Assembly: GCA_020846145.1 (NCBI GenBank)
Contig: JADLEL010000131.1
Coordinates: 1 to 40,909 of the forward strand
DNA from: Pirellulales bacterium
Lineage (GTDB): Bacteria; Planctomycetota; Planctomycetia; Pirellulales; Thermoguttaceae
Length of the DNA: 40,909 nt
Direction: 5' to 3'
Below, in pieces: positions 8,220 to 17,061 of the stretch. Below the pieces are notes generated by a model. That model saw nothing but the letters and a program-made list of their open reading frames with translations, ran no database searches and had not been told where the DNA came from. How positions within the stretch are numbered: the stretch's first letter is position 1; every line of letters begins with the position of its first letter. The position numbers and the translations under genes were made by a program.

Positions 8220-8660
8220 GAATCGCTTTTGCGAAAAATACGGATTAGCCCCCTCTTTTTACGAGTTCCATGCCCCGATTCGCGGCTTAGCCGGCATTCT
8301 TATTATGCGCATTTTTCCCATTTTGTTTTTTCCGGGGCTATGGAATCATTCGAGTTTCGATTATAATGCTCGTTACTGAATGCCCACCTAGGTTGGCCGA
8401 AAAACGGCGAAACCACATCGTCGTTACGCCTATCGCCAAAAAAATCTCGGCAAGATGCCGGTAAAACCGAGAATTGCCTTGCCGCGTAAAAAAATCCAGC
8501 GCGGAGCGCTTGCCGGCATTTCCCGCCATATTGCAAAATGGGGATCGTTTTGTAAATTGGGTACGCTCGATTTATTCGAAAATCCCCCTTCGTTTGACGT
8601 TTACTTTCCCCCGACGGCACGGCGGACAAAACAGATACCACGAGTTGAGGAGCATGTCCG
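8220..8660. other. Intergenic region without recognised gene
   Basis: No convincing coding sequence was found in this 440-nt stretch. Possible weak promoter elements (TTGCAA at 8531-8536 with TAAATT at 8553-8558, 16-nt spacer) lie about 100 nt before the ABC ATPase gene. A GAGGAG ribosome binding site for that gene ends near 8651. Confidence 0.5.
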
Positions 8661-9401
8661 ATGAGTAACGAACCGCGCGCGGCGATGATCGAGGCCGAAG
8701 GATTGTCGAAGTATTACGGCGATTTCGCGGCCATCCGCGATGTTAGCTTCCGCATCCCCCAAGGCGAAGTGGTCGCCTTTCTCGGTCCCAACGGCGCCGG
8801 AAAGAGCACCACCATGAAACTGCTCACCGGCTACCTTTCCCCCTCGGCGGGCGTGGCGCGGATCGCGGGGCACAACATGGCGAGCGATCGGCTGGCGGGT
8901 TCGGCCCGGCTGGGCTATCTGCCCGAAAACGGCCCGCTCTATCCCGACATGACGCCCCGCGCCCTGCTGAGCTTCTTCGCCGACGCCCGCGGCCTTTCCG
9001 GCGCGCGGAAGCGCGAGCGCATCGACGCGGTCATCGAGCTTTGCGCGCTGGGCAGCGTCGTCGGCAAGCCGATCGGCAAGCTGTCGCGCGGCTATCGGCA
9101 GCGGGTGGGCATGGCCCAGGTGCTGTTGCACGAGCCGGACGTGCTGATCCTCGACGAGCCGACAGCCGGCCTCGATCCGAACCAGATTCACGAGGTCCGC
9201 GAGACGATCCGCAAACTCGGCAAGAACAAGACGATCTTGCTCTCCACGCACATCCTCCAGGAAGTCGAGGCGATGGCGGGCCGGGTGCTGTTCATCGACG
9301 AGGGCCGCCTGGTCTTCGACGGCGCGATCGGCGAGTTGACGAAGGACGGCAAACATCTCGACCAGGAGTTCCGGCGGTTAAGCAGTCAGGCCGTGGCGTA
9401 A
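8661..9401 (+). CDS. ABC transporter ATP-binding protein (GldA/CcmA-like)
   Basis: This 246-aa ABC ATPase has Walker A GPNGAGKST (42-50), the signature LSRGYRQ (141-147) and Walker B VLILDEP (161-167), so it should hydrolyse ATP. It is the ATPase of the Gld-like ABC-2 system completed by the fused permease-GldG and DUF4340 proteins downstream. The start at 8661 is supported by GAGGAG about 9 nt upstream. The substrate is unknown. In Bacteroidota, GldA, GldF and GldG are linked to gliding, but homologues outside that phylum have no settled role, so motility should not be assumed here. Confidence 0.93.
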   Translation: MSNEPRAAMIEAEGLSKYYGDFAAIRDVSFRIPQGEVVAFLGPNGAGKSTTMKLLTGYLSPSAGVARIAGHNMASDRLAGSARLGYLPENGPLYPDMTPRALLSFFADARGLSGARKRERIDAVIELCALGSVVGKPIGKLSRGYRQRVGMAQVLLHEPDVLILDEPTAGLDPNQIHEVRETIRKLGKNKTILLSTHILQEVEAMAGRVLFIDEGRLVFDGAIGELTKDGKHLDQEFRRLSSQAVA

Positions 9402-9410
9402 ATATTTTTT

Positions 9411-9690
9411 ATTGCAAATTGGTAATTTCAAATTGCAAATTGAACGATTGAAACACCGCCATCGAAATATTATCAACACGGAGGCACGGAGAACACGGAG
9501 GAAGGGTGAATGCTGAAGGATGAATCAACAAAGGCCGACTCGCTTTATCGCTTTGATTCGTAATTGTCGTTATTCATCATTCATCCTTCATCCTTCATCA
9601 TTCATTCTCCGTGTCCTCCGTGCCTCCGTGGTGCATTTTTTTAGCTCAATTTGAAATTTGAAATTACCAATTTGCAATTTGCATTAAAAC
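9411..9690. repeat. Nested inverted repeat shells between ABC ATPase and permease genes
   Basis: Three repeat types are nested symmetrically. The outer shell is TTGCAAATT-type units (9411-9440 facing 9645-9684). The middle shell is CACGGAGG-type units (9478-9506 facing 9605-9633). The inner shell is GGATGAAT-type heptamers (about 9507-9524 facing 9570-9605). The whole tract can fold into one long imperfect hairpin. It fills the gap between two genes expected to be co-expressed and contains no credible ORF. Confidence 0.8.
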
Positions 9691-9745
9691 CAGGATGTTA
9701 TGCTGAAGCATAACCTACCAAGTCCCAAGACCTAAGTCCTTTCCC

Positions 9746-12700
9746 ATGAACACCCACGTTTTGTATGCCGTTTTCAAGCGGAACTTCGTCAGTTATTTCG
9801 CCAATCCGACGGGGTACGTTTTTATTTTCGTGTTCGTGCTGTTGAGTTCGGCGGTAACCTTTTGGCCGGCCGATTTCTTCAACAACAACCTGGCGAATCT
9901 GGACCAGCTCAGCATTTACTTCCCCTGGATCATGCTGATGTTCATCCCCTCGATCACGATGGGCATCTGGGCGGACGAGCGGCGGCAGGGGACCGACGAA
10001 TTGCTGCTGACCATTCCCGCCGGCGATTCCGACATCGTGCTCGGCAAATTCCTGGCAAGCCTGGCGATTTACACCGTCTCGCTGCTGTTCTCCCTGTTGT
10101 GCAATTTCCTCGTGCTCAACTGGCTGGGCAATCCCGACGCCGGCCTGTTCCTCGGCACGTACTTCGGCTACTGGCTGATCGGCATGGCGATGCTGGCGGT
10201 CGGCATGGTGGCCTCGTTCCTGACGGGCAATCTCACCATCAGCTACATTTTCGGCGCGATCTTCAACGCGCCCCTGGTCGTCGCGGCATGGGCCGAGATG
10301 CTCCTTGGGGGGCCGGCGGCTTCGTTCATCAAAAACTTCAGCATCGCCGGGCAGTTGGCCGATTTCAGCCGCGGCGTGGTGAGCTTGGCGGGCGTGGTTT
10401 ATTTCGCGACCCTCACGGCGACGATGCTCTACCTCTGCATGGTGCTCATCGGCCGGCGGCATTGGCTCTCCGGCGCGGCCGGCGCGCCGATGGCCGGCCA
10501 TTACTTCGTCCGCGTCGCGGCCCTAGCGGTCATCGCTGTGGGCGCGTCGATCGTGGTGGGCCGGGCGGCCAGCGCGCGGATCGACGTAACCGCCGAAGGC
10601 ATCAATTCGCTTTCGCCGGAAACGCTCAAGCTCCTCGACGGTTTGAATTTCAAGAAGCCGGTGCAGATCGAAGCGTTCATCTCCCCGACGGTGCCGGAGG
10701 CTTACGTGCAAACCGCCATGAATTTGCGCACGATCCTGCGCGAACTCGAAGCCCGCGGCAAAGGCATGATCCGCGTCGATATCCACGATACCGAACTCCT
10801 GAGCAAGGAAGCCGGACTGGCCGAGAAGAAATACGGCATCGAGGCGAAGCGCGTCTATGTCAAGGAGAAGGGCCTTCTCAAGCCCGAAAAAATCTACTTG
10901 AACGCCGTCGTTTCCAGCGGCCTGCAATCGGTGCCGCCGATCTTCTTCGATCTCGGCATTCCGATCGAATACGAACTGATCCGCTCGCTGGGCACGGTGA
11001 GCGATCTGAAGAAGAAGCGGATCGGCGTGCTCTCGACCGACGCGCAACTGATGGGCCGGTCGAATTTCACGAATCCCATGAATCCGCAATCCTCGCCCAC
11101 CTGGCAGGTCGTCGCCGAATTGCAGAAGCAATACGAGGTCGTTTCCATCGAGCCGAAGATGCTCGTTACCGACGAGAAGCAGTACGTGAAGGCGGCGTTC
11201 GACATCGATCCGGCCGACGAGGAGAAGGTCATCGAGAAGGGGATGGAATTGCTGAAAATCGATCCGGCCGACCGCAAAAAACTCGACGCCCAGCGGATCG
11301 CGGCCTGCAAGGAGAAAGTCCACGAGGAGGCCGAAAGCCAAATCAAGATCGACGCGCTCTTGGCCGTGCAGCCTTCTACGCTCGCGCCCGAAGACCTCGA
11401 ACGCTTCGTCGCCGCCGTCGCGGGCGGACTGCCCACCGCGATCTTCGAGGATCCCTTCCCCGGTCTGGCGCAGGGCGTGCCGGGAACCAGCCCGAGCTGG
11501 CCGAAGCCGACGCCGGGCGGTATGCAGGCCATGATGATGGGCATGCGCCCCTCGCCCAAGGGCGACATCAATCCGCTTTGGGAATTGCTCGGCGCGGAAA
11601 TCCCCGGCGACGACATCATCTGGCAAACGTACAATCCGTATCCGAAAGCGATCAATCTGCGGCAAGAACTCGTGATCGTCGATCAAGGCGAATTCTCCGT
11701 GGACGACGAGGGCAAACCGCTCGACGACGAGGCGAAAAAGGATGCGAAAAATCCGCTCCTGCCCCGCTCCCGCGCCTTCAATCCGCAAAACGAAATCACG
11801 GCCGGTTTGCAGCAGGCGATCTTCCCCTTGCCGGGCGCGATCGTGAAGCGCAACGCTTCCGGCATGGAGTTGACGCCGTTGGTCATCACCGGACGGCAGA
11901 CGGGCACGGTGAAGCTCTTGAGCTTGGGTCGAATCACGCCCATGGGAATGCAGCCCGCCAACGAGCCGCCACGGCTCGTGCCCACTTCCATCGAATACGT
12001 TTTGGCGGCCGAAATCCGCGGGAACAAAGCGGCCGAGAAGCGCGATGAAAAGAAAATCGCGGAGGAGAAGTCCGACGAGAACGGGAAGAAGCCCGCGGAA
12101 AATAAATCCGCCGAGAAAAAGACCGAGGAGCCGAAGGCCGCCGCGCCGCAAAAGCCGATCCACGCAGTGTTGGTCAGCGATATCGATCTTTTGACCGACG
12201 AGTTGTTTTACATTCGAACCCTCGGCCGCGACAATCCCACGATGGACATCAAATTCGACTTCGACAACGTCACCTTCGTCTTGAACATCCTCGACGAACT
12301 GGCGGGCGACAAGCGGTTCATCGAGATCCGCAAGCGCCGGCCCCAGTACCGCACCTTGGAGCGGATCGAGGAACAGACCCGCGAGGCCAAGCAACGGGCC
12401 GACAAAGTGCGCGAAGAGAGCATGGAAAAGTACGAAAAGTACAAGGCGGCGGCCGAAGCCGAGGTGGAGAAGAAGATCGAGGACCTCCGCAACCGCAAGG
12501 AGGGCGATTCCTCGCAAATGCTCGTCGAATTGGTGATGACGCAGAACAACGAGCAGCAGAAACTGAAGCGCAACCTGGAAAGCCTCGCCCGCGAACGCGA
12601 TCAAAAAATCGACGAATGCGAACGGGAGAAGGAAGAGCGCGTGAACCACGTGCGGACGGCGTACAAGCTCACGGCCGTAGTTCTGCCGCCCATTTTCCCG

Positions 12701-12778
12701 CTGGTGGTCGCGCTGGGCGTGTTCCTCTACCGCCGCGGCCGCGAACGCGAAGGCGTCGCCCGCTCGCGCTTGCGATAG
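9746..12778 (+). CDS. Fused ABC-2 permease and GldG-like auxiliary protein
   Basis: This 1010-aa protein joins what are two genes in gliding bacteria. Residues 1 to about 260 are an ABC-2 permease with six or so hydrophobic segments (GldF-like). Residues from about 265 to 800 resemble the GldG / ABC_transp_aux extracytoplasmic domain, starting with a short membrane segment and an IDVTAEGINSLSPET-like opening. About 755-790 is a low-complexity Lys/Glu/Ala stretch. About 870-965 is a strongly charged coiled coil, and the last helix near 970-990 is hydrophobic. It should form the channel of the ABC system with the ATPase at 8661. The fusion fixes permease-auxiliary stoichiometry at 1:1. Confidence 0.9.
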   Translation: MNTHVLYAVFKRNFVSYFANPTGYVFIFVFVLLSSAVTFWPADFFNNNLANLDQLSIYFPWIMLMFIPSITMGIWADERRQGTDELLLTIPAGDSDIVLGKFLASLAIYTVSLLFSLLCNFLVLNWLGNPDAGLFLGTYFGYWLIGMAMLAVGMVASFLTGNLTISYIFGAIFNAPLVVAAWAEMLLGGPAASFIKNFSIAGQLADFSRGVVSLAGVVYFATLTATMLYLCMVLIGRRHWLSGAAGAPMAGHYFVRVAALAVIAVGASIVVGRAASARIDVTAEGINSLSPETLKLLDGLNFKKPVQIEAFISPTVPEAYVQTAMNLRTILRELEARGKGMIRVDIHDTELLSKEAGLAEKKYGIEAKRVYVKEKGLLKPEKIYLNAVVSSGLQSVPPIFFDLGIPIEYELIRSLGTVSDLKKKRIGVLSTDAQLMGRSNFTNPMNPQSSPTWQVVAELQKQYEVVSIEPKMLVTDEKQYVKAAFDIDPADEEKVIEKGMELLKIDPADRKKLDAQRIAACKEKVHEEAESQIKIDALLAVQPSTLAPEDLERFVAAVAGGLPTAIFEDPFPGLAQGVPGTSPSWPKPTPGGMQAMMMGMRPSPKGDINPLWELLGAEIPGDDIIWQTYNPYPKAINLRQELVIVDQGEFSVDDEGKPLDDEAKKDAKNPLLPRSRAFNPQNEITAGLQQAIFPLPGAIVKRNASGMELTPLVITGRQTGTVKLLSLGRITPMGMQPANEPPRLVPTSIEYVLAAEIRGNKAAEKRDEKKIAEEKSDENGKKPAENKSAEKKTEEPKAAAPQKPIHAVLVSDIDLLTDELFYIRTLGRDNPTMDIKFDFDNVTFVLNILDELAGDKRFIEIRKRRPQYRTLERIEEQTREAKQRADKVREESMEKYEKYKAAAEAEVEKKIEDLRNRKEGDSSQMLVELVMTQNNEQQKLKRNLESLARERDQKIDECEREKEERVNHVRTAYKLTAVVLPPIFPLVVALGVFLYRRGREREGVARSRLR

Positions 12779-12788
12779 CCCTATGCAA

Positions 12789-12811
12789 CGCCGCGACCCT
12801 CGGTCGCGGCG
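12789..12811 (+). terminator. Perfect 10-bp hairpin after permease-GldG gene
   Basis: CGCCGCGACC pairs with GGTCGCGGCG around a CTC loop, 11 nt after the stop codon. There is no U-tract, so it may be an attenuating or protective hairpin rather than a full terminator. Confidence 0.45.
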
Positions 12812-12854
12812 CATTCCCCGCGAACGATTTACTGGCAACGAAAACATCAATTAT

Positions 12855-13045
12855 TTTCAACACGGAGGCACGGAGAACACGGAGAAAAATAAATGATGAA
12901 TGCTGAATGATGAATGATGAATTAAGAGAGCCAGTTTGTCGTGTTGCTCGTATTCATGTTTGTTCCATTCATACTTCATCATTCATACTTCATACTTCAT
13001 CATCGTTCCTCCGTGTTCTCCGTGCCTCCGTGTTGAAATTAATTT
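12855..13045. repeat. Nested inverted repeat between permease and DUF4340 genes
   Basis: CACGGAGGCACGGAG-type units (12861-12886) face their complement (about 13008-13034), enclosing GATGAAT-type heptamers on one side (12890-12922) and TTCATACTTCAT-type units on the other (12968-13003). The architecture and sequences match the tract at 9411-9690, so the same composite sits at both gene junctions of this operon. Confidence 0.8.
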
Positions 13046-13077
13046 AAGTAAAATCACGCAACATTCGGTAACAAACC

Positions 13078-15045
13078 ATGAGTCAGATCAGCAAAACGTT
13101 AATTTTCGTGGGTCTTGCGGCGGTCGTCGTGCTGGGGGTATTTTTCACGCGGCCGGCGGCCATGAAGCCCGAAGCGGCCAGCGTGGTGGGCGACGAGTTG
13201 ATTGGGAAGTTCGATCCGCTCGCGGTCGCCGACATGGAAATCGTCGATTACAACGAGGCCACCGGCGAATTGCAGCCCTTCGAGGTCAAACAGGTCGAGC
13301 AAAAGGGAAAAATCCGCTGGTCGATCCCTTCGCACAACAACTATCCCGCCGACGCCAAGGACCAGGTCGCGCAGGCCGCCACGAGCCTGCTGGGCCTGGC
13401 GATTCTGGGCGTGAAGGGGGATAGCCGCGACGATCACGAAACCTTCGGCGTGTTGGACGCGAAGGACGCCAAGGCCGGAAGCCGGGGCATCGGCATGAAA
13501 GTTACGCTCCGCGACAAGAAGGGAAAAGACCTCGTCGCGCTGATCGTCGGCAAGGAAGTGCCCGACCGCAAGGGACAGCGCTACGTGCGGCTGACGGGAC
13601 AGAATCCGGTCTATATCGTCGAGATGAAGACCGACTACCTCTCGACGCGCTTCGACCGCTGGATCGAAAAGAGCCTGCTCTCGATCAACACCTGGGACAT
13701 TTCCAAGCTCTGGATCCGCGACCACTACGTCGATGAGAACATGGCGCTGCACGAGCGCGGCGAGATGGTCCTCGAATACAACGATAAGGGCGAACCGCAT
13801 TGGAAAATGCTCGAAGACCGCAGGCAGGACGAGGCGACGGGCAAGTGGACACCGATTACAATGGCCGACGACGAAACGCTGAACGCCTCCCGGCTCGACG
13901 AACTGAAATCGGCCCTGGGCGAACTGCAGATCGTCGATGTCGAGCGCAAGCCCGAAGGATTGAGCGCCGACCTCAAGGCGTCGGAAGATTTCGTGAAATC
14001 GCAGCAATCGGCGCAGGCGCTCGTCAATCGTGGCTTCTTTTTAAGCAAGCTGGGCAGCGGCTACGAGTTGTTTTCCAACAACGGCGAGATTCGCTGCACG
14101 TTGAACGACGGCGTGGAATACATTTTGCGGTTCGGCGACATCGCCTTCGGCAGCAGCGCCGCCGGCGCGGCCGGCGAAAAAGCCAAGGAAGCGAAAGCGG
14201 GCGCAGAAAAGAAGGAAGAGAAGGGACCCGGCGTGAATCGTTATCTGTTCGTGATGGCGCGATTCAACCAGGCCGGCATCCCCAAGCCGGAAGAGCAACC
14301 GCTGCCCGGCGATAAACCGGCCGCAGGAACCGCGCCGCCCGCTCAGGAGGCCAAACCGGCGGACAATCCGCCGGCGGACAAAGCCGAACCGGCCCCCGCG
14401 GAAACCAAGCCGGCCCCCGAAGCGAATCCGACTCCCCCAGACGAGAAAAAACCGGCCGAGGAAACCAAGCCGGTTCCGCAAGAGGAGAAAAAGCCGGTCG
14501 AAGCCAAACCCACTTCCTACGCCGGGCAAGAACCAACCGAAGATAAGCCCGCCGACGCCAAACCGGCGGAATCGAAGCCGGCGGCGGATAAACCCGCGGA
14601 GGTGAAGCCCGCCGATGCGCAAAAGGTTCCAGCGGCGGACGAAAAACCGGCCGATACTCAAAACGCACCCGCGGCGAATGAGAAACCGGCGGAAGGCCAA
14701 CCGGCCGCCACCGAGCCTCCCGGCGAGAATCCCGTCGCGCTGCCGACCGATCCCAAAGCCCTCGAAGCGGAGCGGGAAAAGGTCGAGAAGGAAAACCAGC
14801 GGAAGCGCGAGGAATACGAGGATAAGGTCAAAGCCGGGAAGAAAAAGGTCGAGGAACTCAACGCCCGCTTCGCCGATTGGTTCTATATCATCTCCGACGA
14901 GACCTACCAAAAAATCCATCTTACCCGCGAGAATCTGATCGTCAAGAAGACCGAGAAGAAGGAAGAGAAGCCCGGCGAGCCGGGCACCCCTGCTCCCGGC
15001 GCGGTGGACCTGCCTCCCGGCATTCCCGCCCCCGGCGGCAAATAA
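13078..15045 (+). CDS. DUF4340 domain-containing membrane-anchored protein
   Basis: This 655-aa protein has one N-terminal membrane segment (about residues 8-24), then DUF4340-like repeats in the extracytoplasmic part (about 30-400). Residues about 405-565 are low-complexity, rich in Lys-Pro-Ala and Glu with recurring KPA units, likely an extended linker. The last 90 residues are a charged coil followed by a short folded stretch and a Pro/Gly tail. DUF4340 proteins commonly accompany GldG-type ABC systems, which matches this position. The function in transport is not established. Confidence 0.88.
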   Translation: MSQISKTLIFVGLAAVVVLGVFFTRPAAMKPEAASVVGDELIGKFDPLAVADMEIVDYNEATGELQPFEVKQVEQKGKIRWSIPSHNNYPADAKDQVAQAATSLLGLAILGVKGDSRDDHETFGVLDAKDAKAGSRGIGMKVTLRDKKGKDLVALIVGKEVPDRKGQRYVRLTGQNPVYIVEMKTDYLSTRFDRWIEKSLLSINTWDISKLWIRDHYVDENMALHERGEMVLEYNDKGEPHWKMLEDRRQDEATGKWTPITMADDETLNASRLDELKSALGELQIVDVERKPEGLSADLKASEDFVKSQQSAQALVNRGFFLSKLGSGYELFSNNGEIRCTLNDGVEYILRFGDIAFGSSAAGAAGEKAKEAKAGAEKKEEKGPGVNRYLFVMARFNQAGIPKPEEQPLPGDKPAAGTAPPAQEAKPADNPPADKAEPAPAETKPAPEANPTPPDEKKPAEETKPVPQEEKKPVEAKPTSYAGQEPTEDKPADAKPAESKPAADKPAEVKPADAQKVPAADEKPADTQNAPAANEKPAEGQPAATEPPGENPVALPTDPKALEAEREKVEKENQRKREEYEDKVKAGKKKVEELNARFADWFYIISDETYQKIHLTRENLIVKKTEKKEEKPGEPGTPAPGAVDLPPGIPAPGGK

Positions 15046-15150
15046 TTGACTGGTTTATTTGTTTGAAAAGCTCGGTGCCATGCCCACGCTCGTCGTGGGC
15101 ATGTTGCGTTTTAGCCCAACTTTCATGCCCACGACGCACCGGGCATCGCG

Positions 15151-15192
15151 GAAAAAAACGCCGTCGCGATTCCCGAAGGAACGCGACGGCGT
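15151..15192 (-). terminator. Strong intrinsic terminator on the minus strand
   Basis: Read on the minus strand, an 11-bp perfect GC-rich stem (15192-15182 with 15168-15158) and a 13-nt loop are followed by seven consecutive T (15157-15151). This is the clearest rho-independent terminator in the window. The only minus-strand unit it could serve is the structured RNA just upstream. Confidence 0.8.
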
Positions 15193-15194
15193 AG

Positions 15195-15340
15195 AATCTT
15201 ACCTCTCGCAGATTGCGACTGGATGCGTCGCTTCGAGACGAGCGCGGGTCGGGCGTGCTATTCGCACTTGCCGTTTCTAGGACCTTGGCTCACGATAATG
15301 GGTTGGCACCTCCGTCGGAATAACGTGCGAGAGGCTCGAT
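15195..15340 (-). ncRNA. Probable structured small RNA, family not assigned
   Basis: On the minus strand, CCTCTCGCA (15334-15326) pairs perfectly with TGCGAGAGG (15210-15202), closing a region of about 115 nt that contains further hairpins: GTGC/GCAC around GAATA near 15265, and CGTC/GACG around 15232. A strong intrinsic terminator follows directly (15192-15151). A TTGCAA (15374-15369) and TACCAT (15353-15348) lie upstream but only 15 nt apart. The resulting RNA would be about 185 nt. Size, a long closing stem and a large internal region fit a 6S-like RNA, but this is a guess. No long credible protein lies here. Confidence 0.5.
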
Positions 15341-15356
15341 TCCACGAATGGTATCG

Positions 15357-15381
15357 GCTGGAAAGGGATTGCAATTCCAGC
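15357..15381. repeat. 7-bp hairpin upstream of the structured RNA
   Basis: GCTGGAA and TTCCAGC pair around an 11-nt loop. The hairpin overlaps the possible -35 box (TTGCAA) of the minus-strand RNA, so it could be a control site or a chance palindrome. Confidence 0.4.
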
Positions 15382-15447
15382 CGAAATTCGCTCTCTTTTC
15401 CTTAAAGTATATGCCATCCGGGCGCAAGAAGCAAGAATTTCCGTAGC

Positions 15448-15578
15448 CGTTCACAGGGGACTGTCCCGATTTTCGCGGCACATAAGATTATGGGTGCTGA
15501 AAAAGTGCTTGATCGCCGCGAAAATGGGACTGTCCCCCTCGCCGAAAAATGGACCAGTCCCCGACCGGGGCGTGAACG
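15448..15578 (+). repeat. Two-module palindromic element, shortened copy B
   Basis: This 131-bp copy has both CGTTCAC/GTGAACG ends and a complete module 1 but only the right arm of module 2. Compared with the 195-bp form, 64 bp are missing, joined where CTCGC meets CGCCGAAAA. The short shared bases suggest slippage or recombination at microhomology. Confidence 0.85.
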
Positions 15579-15772
15579 CTTGCGAATTTCCGCGATCCCC
15601 GCCAAGAAGGTGGATGAGGAAAGCGACATCCACGATAAAAATGCCTCCGAGACGGGATTTTCCCGGCTCAATCAAGATCTTGCCCCGATTGCTACAATTA
15701 TTTGCTTGATGGAACGAGTTTTGCGGCAACTTAACAACCACCGAGAACCACGCTCCGGATTCCACCCCATCC

Positions 15773-16456
15773 ATGTGCGGCCGATTTTCCTTGCGCGCGC
15801 GATTGGCGGAACTCCTCGCGGAATTCGTCGTCGAAGAGCAAAATGCGGCGACGTTTTTACCGCGCTACAATATCGCGCCCAGCCAGCCGGTTTTCGCCGT
15901 GCGGGAAAAGCCGGGCGCTCCCGCGCCGGCGCGGGAAGCGGTTTTGCTGCGCTGGGGATTGATTCCGAGTTGGGCGGCCGATCCGGCGATCGGCAACCGC
16001 ACGATCAACGCCCGCGTGGAAACCGTCGCCGAGAAGCCGGCCTTTCGCGCGGCGCTCAAGCGGCGGCGATGCCTCGTGGCCGCCGACGGCTTTTACGAAT
16101 GGAAGGCCGAAGGGAAAATCAAGCAACCGTACTTCATTCATTTTGCCGACGACCGCCCCTTCGCCTTCGCCGGCTTATGGGAAAGTTGGGAGGCGTCCGG
16201 CCATTCGCGCATCGAATCTTGCACGATCTTGACGACCGAGGCCAACGAACTCATGCGTCCGATCCACCACCGCATGCCGGTCATCCTCCGGCCGGACGAT
16301 TATGCCCGTTGGCTCGATCCGTCGGAGCAAGATTCGTCCGCATTGCAACCGCTGTTGATTTCTTACGCCGGCGACGGCCTGGAAGCCTATCCCGTGGGCC
16401 GGCTGGTCAACAATCCCCGCCATGACGACCAAAATTGTTTAACGCGAGTGATGTAG
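15773..16456 (+). CDS. SOS response-associated peptidase (YedK/HMCES, SRAP domain)
   Basis: SRAP proteins form a covalent thiazolidine link to abasic sites in single-stranded DNA and shield them from cleavage. The start at 15773 is certain because Cys2 must be exposed after Met removal (MCGRF). All key residues are visible: Cys2, the RYNIAPSQ segment (31-38), NARVET with N79, FYEW with E109, and HHRMP with H166. The 227-aa length is typical. It appears to stand alone, with DinB-fold protein downstream after a repeat-filled gap. No LexA-type operator was recognised upstream. Confidence 0.95.
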   Translation: MCGRFSLRARLAELLAEFVVEEQNAATFLPRYNIAPSQPVFAVREKPGAPAPAREAVLLRWGLIPSWAADPAIGNRTINARVETVAEKPAFRAALKRRRCLVAADGFYEWKAEGKIKQPYFIHFADDRPFAFAGLWESWEASGHSRIESCTILTTEANELMRPIHHRMPVILRPDDYARWLDPSEQDSSALQPLLISYAGDGLEAYPVGRLVNNPRHDDQNCLTRVM

Positions 16457-16480
16457 AATTTCACGCTCGGCGCGCCACGC

Positions 16481-16556
16481 GCCCCCGCGTGGACGCGGGG
16501 GCTAAACGATTTTTCGTCCCCTGTCCCCTGTATCCTGTCCCCTATCCCCTTCACAA
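16481..16556. repeat. GC hairpin plus CTGTCCC/CTGTATC heptamers
   Basis: GCCCCCGCG (16481-16489) pairs with CGCGGGGGC (16494-16502) around TGGA, followed at 16519-16552 by the CTGTCCC-type heptamers also seen near pgsA. The hairpin is of the same style as 38403-38426. The tract fills the gap between the SRAP and DinB genes. Confidence 0.65.
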
Positions 16557-16569
16557 AAAGGATCCGCAC

Positions 16570-17061
16570 ATGCTCAGCGTAAAAGACATGATCCGCAACC
16601 AATTCAAATTCGGCGACATGCTCATCCAGAGTTATCTCGGCGACTTGGACGACGCCGACCTCCTCGTGCGCAGCGTGCCCGGCGCGAACCATATCGCCTG
16701 GCAGATGGGGCACTTGATTTCCAGCGCGCAGCACATTCTCAAGGAACTTGGCCACGAGAGCGCGCCGCTGCCCGCGGGATTCGCCGAAGCCCATGCCAAA
16801 GACACCTCGGCGAGCGACGATCCCGCCCGCTTCGCCGCGAAGGACGAGTATCTGCGGTTGCAGGGATTGATGCTGGAAGCCATGAATGCGGCCCTCGACA
16901 AAACTCCGGAAAGCGTCTTGGAGGAACCGGGCCCGGAAGCGATGCGCGAGTACGCGCCCACCAAGGCCGACATCTTCATGCTGCTGGGAAACCATCTGGC
17001 CATGCACGCCGGCCAGTTCGTGCCGATCCGCCGCAAACTCGGCAAGCCGGCGCTGTTTTAG
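16570..17061 (+). CDS. DinB family protein
   Basis: This 163-aa protein has the DinB/YfiT four-helix fold pattern: an N-terminal helix, a first His in HIAWQMGH (near 43-49) and a C-terminal NHLAMHAGQ that supplies two more His, giving the usual metal-binding triad. Family members include thiol-transfer enzymes, but many have no known reaction. The ATG at 16570 has AAGGA about 7 nt upstream; upstream in-frame codons are repeat-derived. Its stop codon overlaps the stop codon of the convergent PAP2 gene (17058-17061). Confidence 0.85.
   Translation: MLSVKDMIRNQFKFGDMLIQSYLGDLDDADLLVRSVPGANHIAWQMGHLISSAQHILKELGHESAPLPAGFAEAHAKDTSASDDPARFAAKDEYLRLQGLMLEAMNAALDKTPESVLEEPGPEAMREYAPTKADIFMLLGNHLAMHAGQFVPIRRKLGKPALF

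Noticed and set aside
10523..12850. Long minus-strand reading frame (775 codons) opposite the permease-GldG gene
   Set aside because: It is a mirror of a GC-rich gene on the plus strand, has no recognisable domain and biased composition. The plus-strand frame has clear domains.
15241..15345. tRNA gene
   Set aside because: A sequence resembling a T arm near 15333 lacks the required TTC loop start and a cloverleaf could not be drawn.
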